Source: Acidithiobacillus ferrianus
GTDB taxonomy: Bacteria > Pseudomonadota > Gammaproteobacteria > Acidithiobacillales > Acidithiobacillaceae
DNA: 64,000 nt
NCBI RefSeq assembly: GCF_010378095.1
Contig: NZ_WNJL01000001.1
Location: 62,001 to 126,000, forward strand
Direction of reading: 5' to 3'
The notes beneath the pieces were generated by a model. The model was given only the letters and a program-made list of their open reading frames with translations. It did no database searches and was not told where the DNA came from. Positions 36,534 to 45,034 of this stretch are shown piece after piece. Both the position numbers and the translations under genes were made by a program. Positions within the stretch are counted from its first letter, which is position 1, and each line of letters opens with the position of its first letter.

Positions 36534-37760
36534 ATGGCCGTCGGTCTCCAGGCACCTCGACATATTCTGCCCGTCGCGGGAGTGCGTCTCGGCGTTGCCG
36601 AAGCGGGCATCCGTTACGCGAATCGCCGCGATCTCACCCTGATCCACCTGGCGGCGGAAACCCAGGTGACGGGCGTGTTCACCCGCAATCGTTTCTGTGC
36701 CGCGCCCGTGCTGGTGGCGCGGCGTCATTTGACGATGGCGAGGGGGGTGCGTGCGCTGATCATCAATACCGGCAATGCCAACGCGGGGACGGGTAGGGCA
36801 GGGCTGCAGGCGGCCGAGGCCAGTTGCCGGGTGGTGGCGCAGTACCTGGGTTGTTTGCCGGAGGCCGTGCTGCCTTTCTCCACGGGCGTGATCGGCGAGT
36901 CCACGGCGCTGGCCGAAAAGATCGCGGCCGTGTTGCCAGACTGTGTCGAGCAACTCGCGGAAACCCGCTGGGAGGAGGCGGCGGCGGCGATCATGACCAC
37001 AGACACCATCGCCAAGGCCTGTTCCCGCCAAGTGGACATTGATGGAGTCACGATCACGGTCACCGGTATGGCCAAGGGATCGGGGATGATCCGTCCGGAC
37101 ATGGCGACACTGCTGGCCTACATCGCCACGGACGCACCGCTGCAGGGCGTGGCACTGCAGCGGTGCCTGCAAGAGGCCGTGGCGCAGTCCTTCAACCGCA
37201 TCACGGTGGATGGGGATACCTCGACGAACGACGCGTGCATCCTGATGGCGACGGGGCACGCGGCGTTGTCGCCCATTGCTGCCGTGACGGATCCCCGCTA
37301 TGCGGGATTGCGCGACGCCGTCACCGCCGTGGCGCAGTGGCTGGCGCAAGCTATCGTCCGTGACGGTGAAGGGGCCACCAAATTCATCCCCATACAGATT
37401 TGCGGCGGGCGTGACGAAGGCGAGTGTCTGCGAGTGGCCTACCGAATGGCCCACAGCCCTTTGATCAAGACCGCCTTCTTTGCTTCTGATCCGAATTGGG
37501 GCCGTTTACTGGCCGCCATCGGGTCAGCGGGCGTGGACGATCTGGCAGTGGACGGTGTGCAGGTCTGGCTGGGCGAGACCCGTATCGTCCGTGACGGTGC
37601 CCGCGACCCCGAGTATACAGAGGCGGCTGGACGGGCCGTGATGGCGCAGGCAGAGATCCCGGTACGGGTGGACCTGGGCCGGGGTAGCGCCGAGGCGCAA
37701 ATCTGGACCTGCGACCTGTCCTACGATTACGTGCGTATCAACGCGGATTATCGCAGCTGA
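36534..37760 (+). CDS. argJ: Bifunctional ornithine acetyltransferase / N-acetylglutamate synthase ArgJ
   Basis: 408 aa. Autoproteolytic site KGSGMIRPDMATLLAY: cleavage before Thr192 generates the nucleophile of the beta chain. NTGNANAGTG and TDTIAKA are typical. ArgJ recycles acetyl groups from acetylornithine to glutamate in the cyclic arginine pathway; the N-acetylglutamate kinase gene argB begins at the right edge of this window. A synthase activity is family-typical but not certain. It overlaps the next gene by one base (TGATG). Confidence 0.95.
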   Translation: MAVGLQAPRHILPVAGVRLGVAEAGIRYANRRDLTLIHLAAETQVTGVFTRNRFCAAPVLVARRHLTMARGVRALIINTGNANAGTGRAGLQAAEASCRVVAQYLGCLPEAVLPFSTGVIGESTALAEKIAAVLPDCVEQLAETRWEEAAAAIMTTDTIAKACSRQVDIDGVTITVTGMAKGSGMIRPDMATLLAYIATDAPLQGVALQRCLQEAVAQSFNRITVDGDTSTNDACILMATGHAALSPIAAVTDPRYAGLRDAVTAVAQWLAQAIVRDGEGATKFIPIQICGGRDEGECLRVAYRMAHSPLIKTAFFASDPNWGRLLAAIGSAGVDDLAVDGVQVWLGETRIVRDGARDPEYTEAAGRAVMAQAEIPVRVDLGRGSAEAQIWTCDLSYDYVRINADYRS

Positions 37761-38749
37761 TGCCGACCGTTCCTGTTGCCTCGGGAATCATTGAGGACGC
37801 CTCCGGGCGGGTGTTGATTTCACTGCGTCCCGAGGGCAAGCCCTGGCCGGGATTCTGGGAATTTCCCGGCGGTAAGGTCGATCCGGGCGAAACCCCGGAA
37901 GCCGCCCTGATCCGGGAGCTTTGGGAAGAACTGGGGATCACGGTAACGGCGCCGGCGCCGTTCCGGGTGTTGGACTACACCTACCCGGAACGTACCGTAC
38001 GGCTGCATTTTTACCGGGTGCGGCATTGGACCGGCAGCGCCCACGGACGGGAAGGTCAGGAGGTACGCTGGCTTTATCCCTGGGAGATCCCCGCGCTGGA
38101 GTGCCTCCCCGCGAATCTCCGCATGACCGCGGCCCTATTGGCGGAGGCGCTGCCGCAGCCGCCCCTGTGTTTGATTGCGGACCCGGGCAAGCTGCCCTTG
38201 CCCGATTTCCGGAAGGCGCTGGAAGGCGCGGTCGGTGCCGGATTGCGCTGGCTGGTGCTGCGTTGCAAAACGCTGCCGGATGCCCCCGCCGCCGCCGTGT
38301 TGCCGGCGCTATGCGCGGAGGCACGGACACGAGGCGTCCAAGTCTATCTCAATCATCCGGATCCTCTACCCGACTGGCCACGATCCGGCCGTCATCTGAC
38401 GCAAGCCCAGATGGACGCGGGCGTGCGACCCGGCGAGGCCTTCGGGGTATCCTGCCATGATGCTGAAGGCTTGCGGCGGGCCGCTCGTGCCGGCGCGCGT
38501 TACGCCTTTCTCTCGCCGCTGTTCCCCACGCGGAGTCATCCGGGAGCCGAAGCGCTGGGCACGCAGGCTTTTGCGGCGATGGCCGCCGAAACCTCTTTGC
38601 CCCTCATCGCGCTCGGCGGGATGACAACGAGGCGGCTACCCGAGGCACTGGCCGCCGGCGCGCGCGGCGTGGCGGTGCTCTCGGGTATCCTCGAAGCGGA
38701 AGAGCCCGCCGCGGCCACCCATGCTTTTCTCCAGCACTGGAACGGATAA
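37760..38749 (+). CDS. MutT-type Nudix hydrolase fused to ThiE-like domain
   Basis: 329 aa fusion. Residues 1-130 are MutT-like with a complete Nudix box (GGKVDPGETPEAALIRELWEELGI, split here as G38-x5-E44-x7-R52-E53 and E56-E57), expected to hydrolyse 8-oxo-dGTP. Residues about 135-329 form a TIM-barrel like thiamine-phosphate synthase (VSCHDAEGLRRAARAGARY, SPLFPTRSHPGAEALG, IALGGM). This MutT-ThiE-like fusion recurs in gammaproteobacteria. Whether the barrel has thiamine activity is doubtful, because the domain is divergent from ThiE. Confidence 0.87.
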   Translation: MPTVPVASGIIEDASGRVLISLRPEGKPWPGFWEFPGGKVDPGETPEAALIRELWEELGITVTAPAPFRVLDYTYPERTVRLHFYRVRHWTGSAHGREGQEVRWLYPWEIPALECLPANLRMTAALLAEALPQPPLCLIADPGKLPLPDFRKALEGAVGAGLRWLVLRCKTLPDAPAAAVLPALCAEARTRGVQVYLNHPDPLPDWPRSGRHLTQAQMDAGVRPGEAFGVSCHDAEGLRRAARAGARYAFLSPLFPTRSHPGAEALGTQAFAAMAAETSLPLIALGGMTTRRLPEALAAGARGVAVLSGILEAEEPAAATHAFLQHWNG

Positions 38750-39712
38750 ATGGCGCGTATTTCCGTCGTGATTCCGCTGTATAACGAAATTGACAATGTT
38801 GCGCCGCTTTGCACTGCCCTGAGCGATGCCCTGGGGGAGAGCGATACGGAGATCATCATCGTCGATGATGGCAGTCGCGACGGAAGCGCCGCCGCATTGG
38901 ACCGGGAGGCGGCGGCGCGGGGCGAGCGTTTCAAAATCATTCATTTGCAACGCAATTTCGGGCAGACGGCCGCCATGCAGGCGGGGATCGACGCCGCTCG
39001 AGGGGAAGTGATCGTCACGCTCGACGCCGATCTGCAAAATGATCCCGAAGACGTCCTGCCGCTGGCGCAGCGCGTGCTGGCGGAGAATCTGGATGTCGTG
39101 GCGGGCTGGCGGAAGAATCGTCAGGATGGCATGCTCCTGCGCAAGATACCGTCGCGCATCGCCAATCGTTTGATCCGTCGCCTGACCGGCGTCTATCTGC
39201 ATGACTATGGCTGTACCCTCAGGGCCTATCGGGCTTCCGTGATCAAAGGCGTGCGCCTCTATGGCGAGATGCACCGCTTCATACCGGCCTGGCTGTCTAC
39301 ACTCACTTACACGGACCGTATCGTCGAGGTGCCGGTGCGGCACCATCCGCGTCGGACGGGACAAAGCAAGTACGGTATCACCCGCACCTTCCGGGTGCTG
39401 GTGGACTTGCTGCTGGTGAAGTTTTTTCTCGGTTACAGTCAACGGCCCATGCACTTCTTCGGGGTGATCGGATTGGCGTTGCTCAGCATCGGTTCGGCCA
39501 TGCTGCTGTATCTGTTCGTCGATAAATTTGGTTATGGCGCCGAAATCTCGGGCCGTCCCATGCTGATCGCGGGCGTGCTGTTTTTCCTCGCCGGACTACA
39601 GTTCCTCAACACCGGCATTGTCGGCGAAATGCTGGCGCGCATCTATCATGAGTCTCAGGATAAGAAGACCTACGTGGTGCGTCACACGGTACATCTCGAT
39701 CCGCCCGCGTGA
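38750..39712 (+). CDS. Polyprenyl-phosphate glycosyltransferase, GT2 (ArnC/GtrB/FlmF-like)
   Basis: 320 aa. GT-A domain with VVIPLYNEIDN, VDDGSRDGS and DADLQND (92-98, metal-binding DXD-type), then two C-terminal transmembrane helices (about 227-250 and 262-290), the architecture of enzymes that charge undecaprenyl phosphate with a sugar at the inner membrane. It begins right after the preceding stop and overlaps the deacetylase by 4 bases (GTGA). The GT2-plus-deacetylase pair resembles ArnC/ArnD or Francisella FlmF2/NaxD, so lipid A or core aminosugar decoration is a reasonable inference. Confidence 0.87.
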   Translation: MARISVVIPLYNEIDNVAPLCTALSDALGESDTEIIIVDDGSRDGSAAALDREAAARGERFKIIHLQRNFGQTAAMQAGIDAARGEVIVTLDADLQNDPEDVLPLAQRVLAENLDVVAGWRKNRQDGMLLRKIPSRIANRLIRRLTGVYLHDYGCTLRAYRASVIKGVRLYGEMHRFIPAWLSTLTYTDRIVEVPVRHHPRRTGQSKYGITRTFRVLVDLLLVKFFLGYSQRPMHFFGVIGLALLSIGSAMLLYLFVDKFGYGAEISGRPMLIAGVLFFLAGLQFLNTGIVGEMLARIYHESQDKKTYVVRHTVHLDPPA

Positions 39713-40425
39713 AACCGGTCCCCATTCTGATGTATCACAATATCGCGGTGGCCCCGAAAGGGGTGCGACTGCGCGGGCTGTATGTCTCGCCCCGGCGTTT
39801 TGCACGGCAGATGGCGTTGCTGCGGTGGTTGGGTTACCGCGGCTTGTCCATGTCCGCGGCGATGCCCTATCTGCGCGGGGAGCGGGAGGATAAAGTGGTG
39901 GTGATCACGCTGGATGATGGTTACCGGGACAACCTCGAATTCGCCTTGCCGGTACTGCGGCACCATGGTTTTACGGCCACCTGCTACGTGGTGAGCGGCG
40001 CCATCGGCGCCGACAATCGCTGGGACGCACAGCGGTTGGGCGTGCATAAACCATTGATGGACCGGGATGAGCTGCGGTGCTGGCGGGATGCCGGAATGGA
40101 GATTGGAGCGCACAGTCGTCATCATCCCTGTTTGCCGGAGTTGGATGAGTCCGGATTGGACGAGGAAGTGGCGGGGGCCAAGCATGACCTGGAAGGGGTT
40201 TTTGCGGTGCCGGTGACCCAATTCTGTTATCCTTATGGCGCGGCGGGAGCGCGCGAACGGGAGGCGGCGCGCCGGGCCGGTTTCGCGGCGGCGGTGACGG
40301 TGCGGCGGGGCCGCGCCCTGCCCGGCGGGGATCTCTTCGATTTGCCACGGGTGATGGTCGGCGGACACCATGCGCCCCATGTGTTTCCCCTGCAATTGTT
40401 GACCCGGCATGAGGATCGTCATTGA
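39709..40425 (+). CDS. Polysaccharide deacetylase family protein (NodB fold)
   Basis: 238 aa. PVPILMYHNI at the N-terminus, ITLDDGYRDN (metal/catalytic Asp pair), GAHSRHHPCLPEL (metal-binding His) and QFCYPYGA. No signal peptide or membrane anchor is visible, so it may act at the cytoplasmic face on a lipid-linked sugar. It starts at GTG 39709 in a GTGA overlap with the GT2 gene and ends in a TTGA overlap with the next. Substrate is unknown; deacetylating a polyprenyl-linked N-acetylhexosamine made by the neighbour fits the context. Confidence 0.83.
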   Translation: MKPVPILMYHNIAVAPKGVRLRGLYVSPRRFARQMALLRWLGYRGLSMSAAMPYLRGEREDKVVVITLDDGYRDNLEFALPVLRHHGFTATCYVVSGAIGADNRWDAQRLGVHKPLMDRDELRCWRDAGMEIGAHSRHHPCLPELDESGLDEEVAGAKHDLEGVFAVPVTQFCYPYGAAGAREREAARRAGFAAAVTVRRGRALPGGDLFDLPRVMVGGHHAPHVFPLQLLTRHEDRH

Positions 40426-41495
40426 CCGCGGCCCCGCGTTTGCTCTGGGTGGGCACCAACCCCGGCGGGGGTGGTACGGAAACGCATATGATCACTTTGA
40501 GCCGCGCCCTGGCGGAGCAGGGGGCAACGGTGCATGTTCTGGTGCATCCGCAGGGCCGGATCGCGCAGGCGCTGGCGAATACGCCAGTCGCCCGGCATTA
40601 CGGCGTCTTTCGTAACAGCGCCGATCTGGGTGGCGTCCGCGCCTTGCGCCGGGCTATCCGCAGCGTGCGGCCGGACTGGATGATCGGCAGCTTCAGCAAG
40701 GAGTACTGGCCGCTGGCGCTGATCAGCCGCAATGAGGGGTTGCCTCTGGCGCTCTTCCGGCACATGGATCTGCGTCTCAAACTCAGCACCCGCTGGCTGC
40801 TGTCGCACGCGCCGTTACGGTTGTTCGCCATTTCCGATTACCTGCGGGAACGGCTGATCTTGCAGGGGGTGCCCCGGGGGCGCGTCGAAGTGTTGGCGAA
40901 TCCGCTGCGCTTGGCCGATTTCCAGTCCGATCCGGCGGAGCGGGTAACGCGGCGCCGGGCTTTGGGTTTGGCGGATGCTGATTTTCTGGTGGGTTTTGTC
41001 GGCGCCTGGCATCGCGGCAAGGGGGTGTTCCTGCTCGCCGATGCCCTCGACGCGGCGCATGCGGCAGACCCTCGAGTGCATGGCTTGTGGCTGGGAGGGG
41101 GAGGGCATGAGGCGGAACTGCGCGCGCGGTTGCGCGACAGGCCCTGGCATCATCCGCTGGGTTGGCAGGACCCGGTGACCCCCTGGTATAGCGTTATGGA
41201 CATCCTTGCCTTGCCGTCCATCGAACCCGATACCTTCGGCCGGGTTTGCCTAGAGGCACAGGCTTGCGCGACGCCGGTGCTGGGTGCGGCCATAGGTGGA
41301 ATCCCGGAGAGTTTTGCCGTGGATCGGAGCGGCTTCTTATTGCCCGCCGGGGAGCGGGCGGACTGGCGGGACGCCATTCTGCGACTGGTGGCGGATGTTC
41401 CCTTGCGCGCGCGTCTGGCGGCGGCCGGACCGGATTACGTCCGGCACTTTGACGCCAGCATCGTTGCCCGCGATTTTCTGGCCGCCCTGCTGTAA
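40422..41495 (+). CDS. Glycosyltransferase, GT4 family
   Basis: 357 aa GT-B enzyme. N-terminal GTNPGGGGTETHMITLSRAL acceptor domain, then VGFVGAWHRGKGVFLLADAL and the E-x7-E motif region PSIEPDTFGRVCLEAQACATPVLG. It starts at TTG 40422, overlapping the deacetylase stop (TTGA). It likely adds a sugar to LPS core or another envelope glycan; donor and acceptor are unknown. Confidence 0.85.
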   Translation: MTAAPRLLWVGTNPGGGGTETHMITLSRALAEQGATVHVLVHPQGRIAQALANTPVARHYGVFRNSADLGGVRALRRAIRSVRPDWMIGSFSKEYWPLALISRNEGLPLALFRHMDLRLKLSTRWLLSHAPLRLFAISDYLRERLILQGVPRGRVEVLANPLRLADFQSDPAERVTRRRALGLADADFLVGFVGAWHRGKGVFLLADALDAAHAADPRVHGLWLGGGGHEAELRARLRDRPWHHPLGWQDPVTPWYSVMDILALPSIEPDTFGRVCLEAQACATPVLGAAIGGIPESFAVDRSGFLLPAGERADWRDAILRLVADVPLRARLAAAGPDYVRHFDASIVARDFLAALL

Positions 41496-41503
41496 TGACA
41501 TAA

Positions 41504-41749
41504 ATGCTTCTGCGCCTTATGATAGGGGCAGTGTATTCGCCGAGGCGGGGGAAAGGTCATGCAGGTAGCCATGTTACGGCCTTTGTCTGTCAAATCGAGA
41601 CATTCCGCCGGCATCCTGAAGGTTGGTGGTACGAGTTGCTGAATGACCCTGAAAACGACCGTTTGCGCTTTCGATGTGTCGATCTGGCGCTTTCTGTAGA
41701 GGACGTCTATGCCGGCGTCGATCTGTCTTTGGCCCCACAGGCGGATTGA
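41504..41749 (+). CDS. Small protein of unknown function in LPS operon
   Basis: 81 aa if ATG 41504 is used; ATG 41519 is in frame too. The second half (QIETFRRHPEGWWYELL, then acidic and hydrophobic alternation to the end) looks like genuine protein, while the first 20 residues look poor. No signal or membrane segment. It fills the gap between the GT4 and GT9 genes and its stop overlaps a possible TTG start of the GT9 gene. I do not recognise it. Confidence 0.45.
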   Translation: MLLRLMIGAVYSPRRGKGHAGSHVTAFVCQIETFRRHPEGWWYELLNDPENDRLRFRCVDLALSVEDVYAGVDLSLAPQAD

Positions 41750-41760
41750 ATGCCGCGCTG

Positions 41761-42864
41761 ATGCCCCGTCCTTTACCCGGAAATCCGCACCGCATATTGC
41801 TGATCAAATCGCACAGCGCCGGTATCGGTGACATCCTGCGTAGCTCGGCGGCCTGGGCGGTGCTCAAAAAGCGCTGGCCGGATGCGGAACTGCATCTGGT
41901 GTTTCTGACCCGCTGGCCAGGTTATCCGAGTGAGACGCTGATCCGGGAGCACTACCTGCTGTCCGGCGCGCATTTTCTGCCCATGCAAGAGGGGCGCTTT
42001 GCCGGTATACGGGGCGTTGGCCCGAGTACGTGGCGACGTTTGCTACCCGAGTTGCGACGCGTCGCGCAGGACCTGCAACCGGACCTGATTGTCGACCACG
42101 AACCTTTCGGCATAGAGACGAGCATCGCCGCCCGCTGGATGCGGCGTTTCTGCATGGCGCCCACGGTCGGGGTGAATCAGGTGCCGGGACGGGGGTGGCT
42201 CTACGATCATGCGGGGCCAAGTTTGCGGAGCTATGCCCTGCGGCGGGGCTTGTCCTGGCCCATGGACTATACGGAACGGGACTTCGCGGCACTAGCGGGC
42301 TTGGGACTGGCGCGGGATGGCCAGCGGATCGTGTTGCAGGAAACAAAGGCGGGGCGCACGTTCCGTGAGACGTTGCGGCCCCGGTTGCTTGCGGACAGGC
42401 CGGTTATCGGTCTGAATATCGGTTGTGGTACGCGGGATGCGGAACGAAAACGCCCTGCCATCGGATTTCTGGTGGAAATGATGGGGCGGGTCGCAGCCGC
42501 TTCTCCCCATACCCTCCTGTTGACCGGCGCTCTCAACGAGCGCGGAATCAATCAGCACTATCTAAGGCGATATGCCGCGCGCTGGGGAGGAGGCGAACAC
42601 ATTCTGGATATTGCCGGTCAAACGACACCCAGCGATTTGACGGGGGCGTTGGCGATTTGTGATATTTTCGTGTCCAGCGACTCCGGGCCATACCACATGG
42701 CTGTCGCGATGGGGGTGCCCACGGTGGCGTTATTCAATTTCGCCAGCCCGGAACATTATCATGACGGGGCCGCTACCATCGTAATGGAAGATCGTGATGC
42801 GGCCGCATCCATGGCTGCCGTTTTAGAGCATATGGCCCGAATGGGGAGGTGGTCTGACTTATGA
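41761..42864 (+). CDS. Heptosyltransferase-type glycosyltransferase (GT9)
   Basis: About 367 aa. GT9 features: ILLIKSHSAGIGDILRSSAAWAVLKKRWPDAELH at the N-terminus, and the C-terminal sugar-nucleotide site ICDIFVSSDSGPYHMAVAMGVPTVALF. Such enzymes add ADP-heptose or related sugars to the LPS inner core. ATG 41761 is taken; TTG 41746 would overlap the upstream stop (TTGA), a pattern used elsewhere in this operon. It overlaps the O-antigen ligase gene by 4 bases. Distinct from the WaaC-like enzyme further down. Confidence 0.84.
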   Translation: MPRPLPGNPHRILLIKSHSAGIGDILRSSAAWAVLKKRWPDAELHLVFLTRWPGYPSETLIREHYLLSGAHFLPMQEGRFAGIRGVGPSTWRRLLPELRRVAQDLQPDLIVDHEPFGIETSIAARWMRRFCMAPTVGVNQVPGRGWLYDHAGPSLRSYALRRGLSWPMDYTERDFAALAGLGLARDGQRIVLQETKAGRTFRETLRPRLLADRPVIGLNIGCGTRDAERKRPAIGFLVEMMGRVAAASPHTLLLTGALNERGINQHYLRRYAARWGGGEHILDIAGQTTPSDLTGALAICDIFVSSDSGPYHMAVAMGVPTVALFNFASPEHYHDGAATIVMEDRDAAASMAAVLEHMARMGRWSDL

Positions 42865-44075
42865 AGTGGCGGGTTCCAGATGGGTGGATGTTTACGACTT
42901 ATGCCTTGCCACTGTTCTGTTTTCCGCTGAGTACGGCAGGCGCGGGCATATCAACGGGCCTGCTGCTGGTGTCTTACGCTGCTAGTGGTCATTGGCGGGA
43001 GTGGCGACGTGCCGGCGAACGGCCTTGGGCCATCCCCCTTGCCCTGCTGATGGGCTGGACGCTCCTGGGTTTGCTCTGGACGTCCAATATGGCCTTTGGC
43101 ATAAAAGTCGCGGAAGCCACCAGCTACGGTATGTTCGCCTTTATCGGCGCCACGCTGCCGTGGAAGGAGCGCTGGCTGAAACTCTTGATCCGGATGTTCA
43201 TAGCGGGAGCCCTGATCAATGAAGCGCTGGCTTTTCTGATGACTTGGCATGTCCTGCCTTGGCGGAATGAGGATGGTATCGCCTATACGGGATTTGCGGA
43301 TCATATATTTATTTCCCTGGTCATCATCCATGTTTTCCTGTGGATGCTGTGGGACTTCAAATACGGGTGGAACTTCAATAAATGGGTGAATGGCCTGATC
43401 GCTTTGGCATTTTTTGCACAACTGGTTCTGGCACCGGGACGGTCCGGGCAGGTATTGTTCGTGCTGCTGCTCCCTGTTGCGGTGTGGATATTGTATGAAG
43501 GGCGCTGGCGTTATTGGATATCCCTGAGCATCGCCGGTCTGGCGACAGGAATGCTGTTCATTCCCTCCGTGCATGCCCTTTTCGCCCTGGGGATTCATCA
43601 ACTCACCCATTTTAATTTACATGCCGCCGATACGAATTCTAGCTGGGGGTTGCGTCTGATCGCGATGATCGGTGGCGTGAAAATGTTCCTGGCCCATCCG
43701 CTCTTCGGGGTCGGAACCGGCGACTTTTACCCGAGCATCCTGGCCATGCAGGCCAGCCATACGCTCCCGGCGACCCCTTTGTTTGTCATGAACACGGCAG
43801 CGAACAGCTACATCAGTGAGGCCGCGGTATTGGGCGTTGTGGGTCTGGGACTGTTCCTATGGTTTTTGTGGGCGTTGACGCGCGAGGCATGGCGGTCGCG
43901 GACACGGCCACAGGGATGGTTTGCGCTGACCTATATTTCCATCTATCTCGTCGGCGGGCTTTTCGATGGTTTGAGTTGGGGATACGCGGATGCGATCACT
44001 ATCGCGCTGATGGCTGGCTTACCCTTATACCAAAAGTCTGTGATCGAGCCTTCAGACCCGAGCGCCCCATTCTGA
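42861..44075 (+). CDS. O-antigen ligase family membrane protein (WaaL-like)
   Basis: 404 aa with about ten to twelve hydrophobic segments and a large periplasmic loop containing the Wzy_C-type region (LAPGRSGQVLFVLLL, then HPLFGVGTGDF near residue 290). WaaL transfers undecaprenyl-linked O-antigen to lipid A-core; Wzy polymerases share the fold. Its place among core genes favours the ligase. It overlaps the GT9 gene by 4 bases. After it the operon is interrupted by a 179-base, less GC-rich gap. Confidence 0.83.
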   Translation: MKWRVPDGWMFTTYALPLFCFPLSTAGAGISTGLLLVSYAASGHWREWRRAGERPWAIPLALLMGWTLLGLLWTSNMAFGIKVAEATSYGMFAFIGATLPWKERWLKLLIRMFIAGALINEALAFLMTWHVLPWRNEDGIAYTGFADHIFISLVIIHVFLWMLWDFKYGWNFNKWVNGLIALAFFAQLVLAPGRSGQVLFVLLLPVAVWILYEGRWRYWISLSIAGLATGMLFIPSVHALFALGIHQLTHFNLHAADTNSSWGLRLIAMIGGVKMFLAHPLFGVGTGDFYPSILAMQASHTLPATPLFVMNTAANSYISEAAVLGVVGLGLFLWFLWALTREAWRSRTRPQGWFALTYISIYLVGGLFDGLSWGYADAITIALMAGLPLYQKSVIEPSDPSAPF

Positions 44076-44254
44076 GTGTTCCATAATGCGCGCCCACCTG
44101 CCGGTGATTTATCCTGAGTGGATTTTGATGAAGTCATTGTCCCAGAGTGTGACGGATTCCGGAGATGGAGTTAAACCGGTCAGATTGATTAACCTCATGG
44201 GTATGAGGCCCTTGGTGTTAATGTATTAATGTTGCTAACAGAATAGGATATTTC

Positions 44255-45034
44255 ATGGAAATTCCACTGTCTGTGTCTATTATAACGTTGAATGAAGAGC
44301 GTAATCTCGAACGCTGTCTGCGGTCAGTGGCTGATCTGGCTTCGGAAATCGTCGTTGTAGACTCAGGATCCAGCGACGCGACTGAAGAAATCGCGAGGCG
44401 CTATGGCGCTCGCTTCTTTAGTAAACAGTGGCTGGGTAACGTTGCGCAGAATCAGTTTTCATTCGATCAGTGTAAGCAGCCGTGGGTATTGTCGATCGAT
44501 GCTGACGAAGCGCTTAGTGCAACGCTGTGTGACTCCATTCGACAGGTAATGGCTGCCCCCCAGGATGGTTGTGACGGATGGCTTATAAATCGTCGTACTC
44601 GATATTTAGGACGTTGGATGTGGCATGTTTGGTATCCAGAGCGGCGACTCCGGCTGGTGCGCCGGGAGTCTTCAAAGTGGGTTGGTCCGGATCCGCATGG
44701 TCACCTAGAGGTTTCGGGTCCGGTGTGCAAGCTGAATGGCGACCTGCTGCATTATACCTATCGGGATCTGGATGATCAGTTTGCCAAGCTGATCTCCTAT
44801 GCTCGGACAACCTCTGCGGTTAAATATTCAAAAGGTGTTCGGATGAACCCTTTTAAACTATTGTGGTCACCATGGCTTCGTTTTCTTCGCGATATGGTAC
44901 TCAAAAGTGCATGGAAGGAGGGGTATCGCGGGATTATGATCGCGTACGCGGGTGCTTTTTCCTCGTTTATGAAACAAGCATACTTGTATGAACTTGAATG
45001 TCGCGAACGCGAAACGGATCATGATCCGCAATGA
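44255..45034 (+). CDS. WaaE/KdtX-like glycosyltransferase (GT2)
   Basis: 259 aa. LSVSIITLNEERNLERCLRSV, VVDSGSSDATEEIA and SIDADEALS (donor and metal site) are typical of LPS core beta-1,4-glucosyltransferases (WaaE/KdtX). The C-terminal part is basic and amphipathic, suited to membrane association. Codon use and base composition are visibly more AT-rich than in the flanking genes, as is the preceding gap, suggesting separate acquisition. It overlaps waaC by 4 bases (ATGA). Confidence 0.87.
   Translation: MEIPLSVSIITLNEERNLERCLRSVADLASEIVVVDSGSSDATEEIARRYGARFFSKQWLGNVAQNQFSFDQCKQPWVLSIDADEALSATLCDSIRQVMAAPQDGCDGWLINRRTRYLGRWMWHVWYPERRLRLVRRESSKWVGPDPHGHLEVSGPVCKLNGDLLHYTYRDLDDQFAKLISYARTTSAVKYSKGVRMNPFKLLWSPWLRFLRDMVLKSAWKEGYRGIMIAYAGAFSSFMKQAYLYELECRERETDHDPQ

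Noticed and set aside
34330..36555. 741-codon minus-strand frame opposite secA
   Set aside because: Shadow of secA; His/Gln-rich composition without domains, while secA is complete.
36501..37454. 317-codon minus-strand frame opposite argJ
   Set aside because: Shadow of argJ; no family features and no ribosome site.
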